64,000 nucleotides of DNA from Anadara kagoshimensis (GCA_021292105.1 CM037865.1:22175928-22239927), one strand, 5' to 3'; shown: positions 33,903 to 44,156, counted from the first letter of the stretch. A program made the numbers and translations. The notes: generated by a model from the sequence alone, not told the origin.

Positions 33903-35190
33903 TACAGTGCAACTTCCGAAAACCGGCCGCCCGTGGGACTGAGAAATTTGGCCGGTTTTCAGAGGGACCGGTATTTAGAAGGCCTATGAATCCGGTAGAT
34001 CCGATCCGGTCCGAATCTCATCCATTTCCGAATTTTATCAAACTATGTTTTGACATTTAAACGTTAATGTCAGTGGATTAAATTTAGCATTGATCGTAGT
34101 TGTAATCTGAAATTCCATTCTTGATTTTATCAAGTAACTTTAGTTTAAATCTAAAACTAAACATCTGACAGATTAATACTTACAACTGCAGTTCTCAAAA
34201 TGTATATTGTAATTGGCTGCCTGTGTTGACTCGCTGGGTAAGTGGGAGGTCTTGGTTTCGATCCCCGTCCGGGTCTGACCCAAGACTTGAAAGTGGGTAG
34301 TGACTGTTCTTTCGCCAAGCACTCGGCATTACGAAATGAAAGTCATGGTTCTTTCGGATGGGAAATTAAAATAAACGAGGTCCCGTGTCACGGTGGGCTT
34401 GGCACGCTAAAAGAACCCTGCTGTATAATGCCATCAGCGCCTATAGCTGGCGACGTCTCGATATAAGTGAATATTCTTGACTGGGACGTTAAACACCATT
34501 ACTCAACTCTCAACTCATCATCTGCCTGTGTTGACAAGGTGCACGAGGTATGGCCAGTGACAGGAACGTTTTGATATTAAATAGTAAAAATTATTCTTGA
34601 AAGTTTCACATTTAAAAAAATATTTTAGTGATAGAATCTACTGATTTATTTGGATAAAGAAAAAATATTCTTAAATATTTCTTAAATATTTCTGATCACC
34701 ATGATCAGGTAACTAATGGCCTAATTCAAGTGAGGGGTACTCTATAGGTAGAAATCTCGAAATGATGAAAAACTAAGAATATCATTTAAAATACATTTAT
34801 TAATCTCACAAAAAAAACCCAAATAAAAATAATAAACAAAATGCAAATGTAAATAAAATAAACGCAGGTTTATCATACACTATTTCATCAGCTTGAAAGC
34901 ACTAGATTAAAACCAGTACAACATGTGTACATTATCACACGCTAATTGGATTAACTGACAAGAGAAAATAACTTTCCGTTACGGTTCAACGATGCATTGC
35001 GACACCCGACGGTCGGTTTTTGGAGGCAAAATATTGAGATGTAACGTAAATTTGGCACTTAAAAAAGGCCGGTTTATGGAAGTTTTTTTTAATATAAACA
35101 AAGAAGGATAAATTCGGGACCGGCCCCGCGTGCTCGGTATACAGAGGTGATCGGTTTTTGGAAGGGCCGGTTTTCGGAAGTTGCACTGTA
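33903..35190. mobile_element. Element E, 1.29-kb inverted-repeat element
   Basis: Ends 'tacagtgcaacttccgaaaa' continuing 'ccggcc', and '..ggccggttttcggaagtt' continuing 'gcactgta', form an inverted repeat of about 28 bp flanked by TA. Further inverted pieces lie inside ('gaccggtatttagaagg', 'ggtcggtttttggagg'). The CAGTGCAACTTCCG end resembles Tigger/pogo-type termini. Without its nested SINE it is about 0.98 kb with no transposase frame; minus-strand frames of 66-77 codons near its right end read through the TIR. Confidence 0.8.
34231..34521 (+). mobile_element. SINE-V copy nested in element E, 5' truncated
   Basis: Begins 'tcgctgggtaagtgggaggt', keeps the B box 'tggtttcgatccc' and a well-preserved body and tail. 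The perfect 14-bp target duplication CTGCCTGTGTTGAC is at 34217-34230 and 34522-34535. The A box is missing. Confidence 0.95.
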
Positions 35191-35617
35191 GTACAATATT
35201 GCTGGTTATCAATTCTTAAAATGGGAAAAAATCAAAACTTTTACTTGAAAAAAAAATTTGTAAACTTCTACATACTACATGGTTCCATTAAGTAGCCCAT
35301 GGTTACAGTAATGGTTTAACAAAGATGTCTTAAGGATACTACTAGGTACACTTGAACTTTTTTAACTTAAATACTTATGTTGTTGAGGGATTTCACAACT
35401 TTTAACCACTTATAAGCTTTTTGCTTTACAAAGATTTCTTAATGATACTTGGTATACTGGAACTTTCATTACTTAAAACATTATATATTGCTGAAGAATT
35501 CCATATATAAGCATTTACAAGCTTGCAGGGATATGATCAAAAACTCTCCATGAACATTGGCTTGAGCACACTGCAAAGGTAAAAATTCTGCTACTTCACT
35601 ACTCAATAAAAGTAATA

Positions 35618-35798
35618 TGCAGTCAAAGCTGTCTATAAAGGCCACCCAAGGGAACCTGTAAAGTGGCTTTATGTGCAGGGGGGCTTTATATACAGGTTCA
35701 AATAATATGAACAAAGGACAACTGGGATACAAATCTACTGGCCTTTATAAGCATGTGGCCATTATATATAGAGGTGGCCTTTAAGGCAGGTTGGACTA
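35618..35798 (-). mobile_element. MITE-A copy 6
   Basis: 'tgcagtcaaagctgtctata' to 'ttaaggcaggttggactat'. Same orientation as copies 1 and 2. Confidence 0.8.
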
Positions 35799-35818
35799 TT
35801 CTTTACTTGGGGCCCTAA

Positions 35819-35822
<4 letters not shown>

Positions 35823-35870
<48 letters not shown>

Positions 35871-35873
35871 AGA
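35823..35873. repeat. (GA)n microsatellite
   Basis: About 20 uninterrupted GA/AG units followed by 'ggagagggagag'. Confidence 0.95.
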
Positions 35874-36581
35874 AATGCTGACACAATATATAATGATACA
35901 GTGAATGAATTGCCTATTATTATCTCTAGAAATATCAATAAAAATTACTAGGTATGAATATCAGTGATTTCTGTAAGAAACGAGATTCTTTATAATTTGT
36001 ACATAAATATATTGTCATTTACAACAACATTATCTTTAACTTCTATAGGATGTAATTAACTCCATTATTATTATTGTCATATTATCACTTTATTACAATA
36101 GCAATCAGACTATGTATGCTATGTTCTTCGGAAATTATTTTTCAAGTTACGTAATTTTCCCATTGCTGTCTATATATTCAATCAATTTTATTTTGAAAAA
36201 AAAATATCTTGAATTTATTCTTGTGTTGATTTCAATTATATTTTGAAAAAAAATGTCTTGAAATTATTCCTGTGTCAATTTTAATAAGATTTTCATAGTA
36301 AGTCACAGAATTATTCCTGTTTTCTAAATCACAAATTGAGCTTTCAAGCGTCCTTATATAGGTTATATATTTACTATTTTAACGATAAAATCCCTTCTGT
36401 AGGTTATAAATTGACTGTACATAAATTTGATATAGAGATTTAGCTTTGATCATTAACTTTGATGGACCATGAAGATGTCATTGATTCCTTAATGAAACAT
36501 AGGATAGATTACCTACACAACTAATAAACAGTCTGAATGTCCTAACTGAATCTGATCTTCCAAGGGGAATAACTTCTGGCA

Positions 36582-36890
36582 AGTTGAGTTGAGTAATGGT
36601 GTTTAATGCCCCAGTCAGGAATATTTCACTAATATTGAGACCTTGCCAGCTATAGGCGAAGGTGCAGAAATTTTGCCTGTGTGTTGCACTGATGGCATTC
36701 TACAGAATGGTTCTTTAGTGTGCCAAGCCCACATAACACGGGACCTCGTTTATTTTAAGTTCCCATCATGCCAAGTGCTTTGCGAAAGAACAGACACTAC
36801 CCACTTTCAAGTCTTGGGTCAGACCCAGCCAGGGATTGAACCCACGACCTCGCACTTACAAAGCGAGCACTCTACCAACTGAGCTACGTG
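36582..36890 (-). mobile_element. SINE-V copy, full length, reverse
   Basis: On the minus strand: A box 'tagctcagttggtagag', B box 'gtgggttcaatccc', 'gaagtgggtagtgtctg'-type body and tail 'ctcaatattagtgaaatatt'. Inserted in the tandem array; no clear target duplication. The plus-strand 79-codon frame across it is an artefact. Confidence 0.85.
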
Positions 36891-37622
36891 AATTTAGGAA
36901 ATGGCATTATAGATATAGACACTGATATTGATATATAGATTTACATTAGTCATAGATTTTGATGGACCTTGAATCAGTTATTGAGTTGTTGATGATATCA
37001 TACTCATAATGGAGTTTCAATTCTGAAGTTTCTGACCGCAGTATATTATATTGTCTGATATGACAAGGGGGATAACTTCTGGAGAACATAGAAATGATAT
37101 AATAGATTACTATAAGACACTAATATACAGGTCAACTTCGGTCAAATTTTGATGGACCATAAATTGGTCATTGAGTTGTTGATAGTATCATACTCATAAT
37201 GGAGTTTCAGTTCTGACAAAGGGGATAGTTTCTGGAGAACTTTGAAATGGCATCATAGATTAATAATAGACACTGATATTGATGTAGAGATCAACATCGG
37301 TCATGAATTTTGATGAACTGTGAATCGGTCATTTATTTGTTGTTCTTATCGTAGTGGACATCCAATACATGTCAGAAGTTCAGTACAGTCTGTATGTTAT
37401 TTATGTTTGGAGGCTTAATTCCGACAAGGAGTGGGGTTATTTCTGGAGATCTTAGATATAGGTAGACACTGATATTAACTAAGCAACTTTGGTCATAAAT
37501 TGTGAAGTTACATGAACTGAGTTGTTAATGATATCACACTGGACATCCAATACACATCAGAGAATTCATGACAGTTTATATATGGTATTTATAGTTTCGA
37601 TCAAGTCTCAATTCTGACAAAG

Positions 37623-37973
37623 ACCACTGCGGTAGCTCAATTGGTAGAGTGCTCACTCCGTAAGTTCGAGGTCGTGGGTTCGAACCCAGACCAGGTCTGA
37701 CCAAAGACTTGTAAATGGGTAATCACTGTTCTTTTGCCAAGCACTCTGCATTACAAAATGAAAGTCACAGTTCTTTTGGATGGGAACTTAAAATTTAAAT
37801 AAATGAGGTCCCATGTCACGGTAGGTGTGGTACAATGAGCTATGCTACATAATGCCATAAGCGCAAAGCGCAGGCAAAATTTCTGCATCTTCTGCTATAG
37901 CTGGCTACATCTTGATATTAGTGAAATATTCTTGACTGGGACGTTAAACACCATTACTCATCTCAACTCAGTC
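37623..37973 (+). mobile_element. SINE-V copy, full length
   Basis: The best full-length copy: A box 'tagctcaattggtagag', B box 'gtgggttcgaaccca', body and tail complete to 'ccattactcatctcaactca'. A 9-bp target duplication, ctgacaaag, at 37614-37622 and 37974-37982 comes from the host array phrase 'ctgacaaagg'. Confidence 0.9.
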
Positions 37974-38474
37974 CTGACAAAGGTAGATAATTTCTGGAGA
38001 ATGTAGCCAGGAACGGCAAAATAGATACATGTGGTAGAAATTGAACTACCAGTATTTATGAACTTCAAACTTTTGGTGGACCATGAAGCGGTCAACGATT
38101 TGTTTATAACTCCATACTGGACATCTAATAATACACAACAAAAGTTCAAATATTTATACATGTATATATATTAACATATATGTAGCATGCCTAAATCTGA
38201 CATGAAGATGTCTACTTCAGCCTGTCAAGGGGGATAATTCCAATTACAAGAAAAACTTGGGAATAACAAGATTGATAAATAGATGAACTTCAGACATTTG
38301 GATGGACCTTGAATCCTTGATGAACTAATGGGATACATTCTGAAGTGGATGTCCAATACATATTTGAATTCCATGTATTTGGAGTCTTTAAAGATTAGAA
38401 ACTCATGTTACATACAGAAAAGGAAAAAAAAATGGTTAGATGCCAAAAATTACATAGATACTTTATACATGTTT

Positions 38475-38580
38475 TGCCTTTAAGTGAGGGAGATATGAAC
38501 ATTTGTTCACCCACAACAAGTCATATTTCCCAATTTTGTTAAGGGTGAACAAATGGTCATATCTCCCTCAAACAAAGGCA
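38475..38580. repeat. Long hairpin, ~38-bp arms, ~30-nt loop
   Basis: The left arm 'tgcctttaagtgagggagat' continuing 'atgaacatttgttcaccc' pairs with the right arm 'gggtgaacaaatggtcatat' continuing 'ctccctcaaacaaaggca', with about four mismatches. The size suits a pre-miRNA-like fold or a very small inverted-repeat element. The GGGAGATA core is the common mollusc motif, which favours a repeat. Confidence 0.85.
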
Positions 38581-38969
38581 ATAAATTGTTTATTATACCG
38601 AAAGATAACCATGGTAATGAAAGACAGACAAAAAAATATTTTAAAAAAGTCAATCTTGAAGGTTAAAACATCAGTCCTTTTCCGATTCATTGATTTTTCT
38701 CCTATCACAACTGATAAGTGGCTAATGCTAGAACGTCATGACCACGTTTCCATTGATGATACTGTATCATTGTGACGTCATTATGTTCCAAAGGGATCAG
38801 ATATGATGTTTTCAGAGAGATATACAATGTTTTCTCCCTCTGATCACATTATCCAACGATCCAATCAAATTACAGATCGTATCATATTTTTCTAATGAGG
38901 TATAATAAATACCATTATTATTTTCTTGTATCATGGCTATCAGTTTTGAAAAGTTAAGTAAAGTAAAGT

Positions 38970-39205
38970 AATTTGTATTTATGCCCCAGTTAAGATTCTT
39001 TCACTTATATTGAGGTGGTCAGTTTAGGATGGTGTAGAAAAGTAGGAATCCCAGAGATAATCATTGACTTTTTGCAATGAAACTGACAAACTTTCTCACA
39101 AGAGAATCTGTCCTAAGTGGGATTCAAATTTTACCTATAGGTGGGGAATGGCATTTTGATCTGTAAGTGTGCTTTGGACCACTTGGCTATGGAGTGCCTT
39201 CGAAT
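38970..39205 (-). mobile_element. SINE-L copy, full length, reverse
   Basis: Minus strand: 'ccatagccaagtggtccaaa' head, 'aatcccacttaggacagatt', 'ttgtgagaaagtttgtcagt' and the tail 'aagtgaaagaatcttaactg'. Confidence 0.75.
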
Positions 39206-39678
39206 GGCCATATAATTAACCATTTTCACTTGTTCAAGTTTAGTGAACTCTCATGGTCACTATTTCCCAAAATGTACAACATATGTACTGTTGACTGTTA
39301 TGACCAATAGGACACCATGATGAACCTCATTGGCTGTATATACCTGTTCTTTGAACAGCTAAATGTAGACATTATATAAGGAAATAAAGCTTTACAAAGG
39401 TCAACTCACAACTTCTAGTCATTTATCAAAATTTTGGAAAGAAATATATAATAGTATTTGAATCCTACATAATACATTACAAAATTCTCTGAATAGTTAC
39501 GTCTCCAAAACTAGTATAAGTTATCATTATGTTCTAAAGTTAAGGATATAAGAAATCTATACATACGTCGGACGTAATTTGTATGCATGATTTGTTGGTA
39601 ACCGGCGGTTACGTATTGTGTAATTTTCATTTGTAACTTTAGCCTCGTAATTCATTTGTCATATATACTCATTTGCTT
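39206..39678. other. Non-coding stretch
   Basis: Nothing recognised; 39560-39660 is less A/T-biased ('tacgtcggacgtaatttgta', 'accggcggttacgta') but has no exon structure. Confidence 0.35.
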
Positions 39679-39679
39679 T

Positions 39680-39990
39680 GAGGCAGAATGAGCTTTTTGT
39701 CCAGACATATTATATTTTATGCCATTTGTTTTTTTTTTTTACTACCGGTAAATCGTTTTTGTTTTTTTGTTTTTTTTAAAGTCCATTTTCAGCAAATATT
39801 TGCAACAATGAATGGTATTTGTTTTTAAACTTGTTTTTGTTGTCAAAAAAACCCCGAAAAACTTGATTGCTTCAGGTGGAATGAGCTTTTTGTCTAGACA
39901 TATAAAGGCATTTTTTAAAATCATTTCATGGGAGATCGTTTTCCTCTGCAAATATTTGCAACAATAATTGGTATTTGCTTTTTGAAATTG
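39680..39990 (+). repeat. Tandem duplication, ~192-bp unit, about 1.6 copies
   Basis: 'gaatgagctttttgtc(c/t)aga' recurs at 39687 and 39879, and 'gcaaatatttgcaacaat' recurs at about 39792 and 39948. Confidence 0.8.
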
Positions 39991-40193
39991 TGTTTACATT
40001 AATTATTTAGATTTATAAGAAAGATTATCTAGGCAAGGTTAGTTAAAAATTGCTGATGTTGAAAAATTGTTGATGTGATGTAAAACAGTATTTCATAAAC
40101 CCTCAAATTTACAGTAAACTATCCTTATTATGCCCTTTATAGCATATTTTGTGATGTCTCAATATAAGTGAAAGGAAAATTGACACTTAGACT

Positions 40194-40696
40194 TACAGTA
40201 AAACCTCAATTTAATGTAACCACTGCTCTCTCCATAAGTCATGGGTTCGAACCCCGTCGGGGTCTGACCAAAGACTTGAAAATGGTTCATGAAATGAAAG
40301 TCATGGTTCTTCAGGATGGGAACTTAAAATAAACAAGGTCTCATGTCACGGTGGGCTTGGCACAATAAAGAACCCTGCAGTAAAATGCCATCAGAGCAAT
40401 GCACAGGCAAAATTTCTGCACCTTCACCTGTAGCTGGTGACATCTTGATATAAGTGAAATATTCTAAACTGGGACATTAAACACCATTACTCTCTCTCAA
40501 TCTTTCTCTCTCTCTTAATGAATCATGAATCTATCATTACAATGTCTCTTCTTGCCCCCTTGTTTATGGCCACAATATTTTGAAATCGCAATATCTGTTT
40601 CTTTTATGGTTGTTTTTTTAAAATCTCTCTTATTTTATGACCAAACACAATAATCTGATTGACTAAATGGTAGCAATGAATCAAGGTTTTACTGTA
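40194..40696. mobile_element. MITE-B-like element containing a SINE-V
   Basis: Left end 'tacagtaaaacctcaattta' and right end 'aatcaaggttttactgta'. The right half, read in reverse, is MITE-B-like ('tgctaccatttagtcaatca'). The SINE inserted next to the left end. It shares its right TA with MITE-A copy 7. Confidence 0.65.
40217..40514 (+). mobile_element. SINE-V copy lacking its A box
   Basis: Starts 'taaccactgctctctccata': the 5' tip 'aaccactgc' is joined directly to the anticodon-side 'tctctccataag', so about 22 bp carrying the A box are missing between 'TGC' microhomologies. B box 'gggttcgaaccccg' is intact. A CT-rich tail precedes a short likely target duplication, ttaatg (40211-40216 and 40515-40520). 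Confidence 0.8.
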
Positions 40697-40876
40697 CAGT
40701 CCAATCTGCCTTTAAAGCCACCTCTATATAAGGGTCACCTGCTTATAAAGTCCAGTAAAATTGTATCCCAATTATTCTTTATTCATATTATTTGAACCTG
40801 TATATAAAGGCCACCTGCCCATAAAGGCCACTTTTATGGTCCCCTTGGGTGGCCTTTATAGACAGGTTTGACTGTA
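40695..40876 (+). mobile_element. MITE-A copy 7
   Basis: 'tacagtccaatctgccttta' to 'agacaggtttgactgta'. Abuts the preceding MITE-B-like element. Confidence 0.85.
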
Positions 40877-41027
40877 TATATTGCTGATATGTGGATAGCT
40901 AGTGACCAGGAGAGCTGCCAAGAGATAGATAGCAGCTGCCAAATCATCTGTCAAATATAGCTAAAGAGATGAGCTGCCAATTTGGCACTAATTTGTTAGC
41001 TTAGTGTTAAACGTTTGACAGACCTTA

Positions 41028-41106
41028 CTGTATACTGCTCAGTTTATGACCAAAACCCAACAATCTGAATGAACAAATGGTAACAATGAATCAATGTTTT
41101 ACTATA
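41028..41106 (-). mobile_element. MITE-B fragment
   Basis: Reads in reverse as 'tagtaaaacattgattcatt' then 'gttaccatttgttcattcag'. It abuts the next MITE-B at a shared TA. Its other end is not defined. Confidence 0.6.
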
Positions 41107-41295
41107 CAGTAAAACCTCAATTCATCGCCACCATTTGTTCCATCAAATTTTGGCATTATAAAGGGATTTGGCGATAAATAAAGGGAGGCGGATAAAGAAA
41201 AACATAAACAAAATGGATTTTGGGACTTAAAAAAAGTGTGGGGATAAGCGAGGTGGCAAATTTATCGAGGGGCATTATAATGAGGTTTTACTGTA
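41105..41295 (+). mobile_element. MITE-B copy 4
   Basis: 'tacagtaaaacctcaattca' to 'aatgaggttttactgta', with interior 'cgccaccatttgttcc', 'aagggatttggcgataaata' and 'gataagcgaggtggcaaa'. It is very close to copy 3 at 33254. Confidence 0.9.
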
Positions 41296-42130
41296 TATAT
41301 ATATATTGGTGGTATATAAATACTTTATAAGAAGAAACATTTGCACACGATTTTCACAGTGACTCTTGTAAAGGGAATATATCTTCTCAGCGACAATTAT
41401 TTATTTTCCTTGGTATACTCATTTTACAGTTTTCTTGCCACCAAAAAGTTTAGAAGATCAAAACCGCAAAAGTATCATACTGCTAATTTTTTTTTCTTAT
41501 ACAATAAATCTTGCAGAGAATTTGTAAAAATAATAACCATACCAAAAACAAAATAAATTCATGCATATTTGTGAACAAAATGCACAGTAAAAAATTCAAA
41601 ATACATATTATGTGATTTTGGTGGCCATTTTGTCCATATTGGAAATGGTGGCCATGTTGGATTGTTTGGTTGGCCCCATATCTGAAAATAATCTACAGGT
41701 CATGAACTATAATCATGCCAAATTTTATGCTTTTAACAAAAAACCCATAATTTTTTCACCATTCTGCTGGACTATAGAATTGTTTGATGTGATTGTAATA
41801 ATGATAGATTCAGATGGAGGATAAACAACCATCCTGGGAGTCTAGACTAACACACAATTAACCATTGTATATGTGACTATAATGCTTACTCACATTACCA
41901 TGTAAAGCAGAAAGAAAGAAGAAAAACTGCTAAAATTATCTAAGATCTACATTATAAAACATGGTATATATAGGAAAAGACAGAATCAGTAAATGGAAAT
42001 ATAGTGTAGTAACTGTTTATTGTAAAGTAAAAACCTTGTTAAAAGGCCCTTTGATATCTTTGTGACCTTACTTAATGCCACATTAATTTGAAGTATTAAA
42101 ATACATTGCTTCATTGTTTTTTCTCATAAA
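41296..42130. other. Non-coding with an unclassified repeat-like piece
   Basis: 41615-41780 ('ggtggccattttgtccatat', 'catgccaaattttatgcttt', 'accattctgctggactata') looks like a fragment of a widespread animal DNA-transposon interior, from general familiarity only. No exon is seen. Confidence 0.35.
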
Positions 42131-43553
42131 GCTTTTTAGCTCACCTGAGCCGAAAGGCTCAGATAAGCTATTGCTATCTATCACCGTCCGTCGTCCGTCG
42201 TCCCTCGTGTGTCGTGCGTCGTGCGTTGTGCGTAAACTTTACATTTTAATCTTCTCCTCCAAAACTAGTGAGCCAAATTTGATGAAACTTGGTGATTATT
42301 ATGCCTGGGTAACAGGCTTTCAAAATTGTGTTCGGGGTATGACCACGCCCAACAATATGGCTGCCGTTACTATAAATAGCCAAAAGACAAAAAAATCTTC
42401 TTCTCTGAAACCAAAAGGTGCAGGCAAATTTTGATTGGATATTTGGATTCAGGGTACCTAGATACACTAAAATTGTGTTTTTCATGAAAATTGGACGAAA
42501 AACAGGTTACGCGTTTTTTGCGTAAAATTATGTAATTTTTAAAATGAGACATTTATTGTTATAACTTCATAATGGCTGAAGATAATTGTATGGAGTTTTC
42601 ACTGTTGATCTTGTCTTGCGACTTTCTTCTGATTGATGTCAAAGGTCAAGGTCATGTCCCAGTTTTTGACCTTTGATAAAAAATGCTATTTTTTAAACAT
42701 TTCTGGTGATAATGATGTAGGATTTTTGGTTAATTGTAGGTATTGACATGACAATCATTTTGATATATTGATTAAGTTCATGGGTTCAAAGGTCAAGGTC
42801 ACAGATGTACAAGTTTACCAAAATAGTTAATTATCTGCAAAACTATGAACTTTTTGTATAGGCATGTATATTAGAATATTGTAGGTAATGGCCCAATGGT
42901 CATTTTGATATATAAATAAAGGTCATGAGTTCAAAGGTCAAGGTCACAGATGTAAACAAGTACTGAAATGATTATTTATCTCTAAAACTATAGACTTTTT
43001 GTATACATGGTATAGGCATGTATATTTGAATATTGTAGGTAATGACCCAATGGTCATTTTGATATATGAATAAAGGTCATGAGTTCAAAGGTCAAGGTCA
43101 CAGATGTAAACAAGTACTGAAATGGTTATTTATCTCAAAAACTATAGACTTTTTGTATAGGCATGTATATTAGAATATGTTAGGTATTATCCTTACGATC
43201 ATTTTGATATATGAATGAAGGTCATTGGTTCAAAGGTCAAGGTCACAGATGCGAATGAATACCTAAATGGTTAATTATCTTAAAAACTATTAATTTTTTG
43301 TATAGGCATGTATATTAGAACATTGTTGGTACTGGCACAGTGGTCATTTTGATATATGAGTGAAGAGCATGGGTTCAAATGTCAAGATCACAGATACAAA
43401 CAAGTACTTAGATGATTATTTATCTCAAAAACTATAAACTTTTGTATAGGGATGTATATTAGAATATTGGCCGAATTATCATTTTGATATTTGAATGAAG
43501 CTCATGGGTTCAAAGATCACAGGTGAGCGTTAAGGCCCATGGGCCTCTTGTTT
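42131..43553 (+). mobile_element. Element H, mollusc-type repeat with nuclear-receptor-like motifs
   Basis: Opens 'gctttttagctcacctgagc' with hairpin GAGCCGAAAGGCTC and a '(ccgtcgt)n' stretch. Closes 'cacaggtgagcgttaaggcc' with hairpin GGCCCATGGGCC and 'ctcttgttt'. AGCTCACCTG and CAGGTGAGC are inverted ends. Internal units of ~145-154 bp begin 'aactat(g/a)(g/a)ac.tttttgtata' at 42841, 42986, 43140, 43285 and 43430. Most units carry 'tcaaaggtcaaggtca'. A 106-codon plus frame and two minus frames at its start follow the repeat. Confidence 0.8.
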
Positions 43554-43630
43554 GATTTATCGCCAAAAGCCTTTATAACATCAAAATTTGTCTGAGCAAA
43601 TAGTAGTGACAAATCAAAGTTTTACTATTC
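43545..43630 (-). mobile_element. MITE-B fragment
   Basis: 'gatttatcgccaaaagcctt' to 'caaatcaaagttttacta' is half of a MITE-B in reverse. A related forward piece follows at about 43683-43800 ('tataaaactttgattcatta', 'gggttcgatgataaattgag'). Confidence 0.55.
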
Positions 43631-44112
43631 TTGAACATTTTCCCTGTGAAGGGTGAGTGAGTGTGAAAAGGGCTTTTCATTTACTATAAAACTTTGATTC
43701 ATTATCACCATAACTGTTTATTCAGGTTCTCTTGTTATAAATGGGTTCGATGATAAATTGAGAGAGACTATTAAAGAAAAATGTCAAAAAAGAAGACTAT
43801 GGAACTTTCCTTAAATTAAAAGACCTTTAAAGTGAAGTCAAGGTCTAAAGATAATTTTTTACCTTTCTATTTTTGTCAGTATTTTGACTGCAATTTCAGA
43901 TTGAAATAATAACAATTCAATATCTAACTGAATAGCAAGTTTGATAATCCATGAAGGTGTTGTTACTCATGAAATGTAAAAATTAAAAAAAAAAAAATTG
44001 AAAAGGAGAAATTTAACTGTTTTCTTTATATTATGAACTAATAAAATCATGTGAGAGTTATTCCCCCTGATATGTTAAGCTTATTGACATTTTAATAGAA
44101 CAAAAATTGCTA

Positions 44113-44156
44113 TGATTCTCAGGTGAGCAATAAGGCCCATGTGTCACTTGTTGTTG
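44113..44156 (+). mobile_element. Element H right-end fragment
   Basis: 'ctcaggtgagcaataaggcc' followed by 'catgtgtcacttgttg' matches the closing end of element H 600 bp upstream, without its body. Confidence 0.55.

Larger units (their letters stand above)
32395..36000 (+). repeat. Degenerate tandem array (~160-190 bp) riddled with MITEs
   Basis: The anchor 'aca(a/t)tattgctgcttataag' or relatives recurs at about 32513, 32882, 33590 and 35194, with 'aaatgctgacattt' and 'ttggtatctc.aaa' phrases. After subtracting inserted elements the spacing is close to one or two units of 160-190 bp. Inserts are MITE-A at 32650, 33061 and 35618, MITE-B at 33254 and element E at 33903. Confidence 0.65.
36410..38400 (+). 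repeat. Degenerate tandem array, ~160-190-bp unit, hosting two SINE-V copies
   Basis: Recurring order: 'cactgatattgatatagag', 'ggtcat.aattttgatggacc', 'ttgaatcggtcattgagttg', 'catactcataatggagtttc', 'gacaaaggggataatttctg', then 'gagaac.ttgaaatgg'. Units are recognisable near 36460, 36930, 37130, 37290, 37490, 38070 and 38290. The 'GGGGATAA' in each unit resembles the widespread mollusc GGGAGATAA motif. Confidence 0.75.

Noticed and set aside
37623-37700. tRNA gene
   Set aside because: A and B boxes are present but the acceptor stem does not close and a full SINE body follows; the same holds for the other tRNA-like heads.
42114-42434. 106-codon open frame
   Set aside because: Translation of the opening part of element H.
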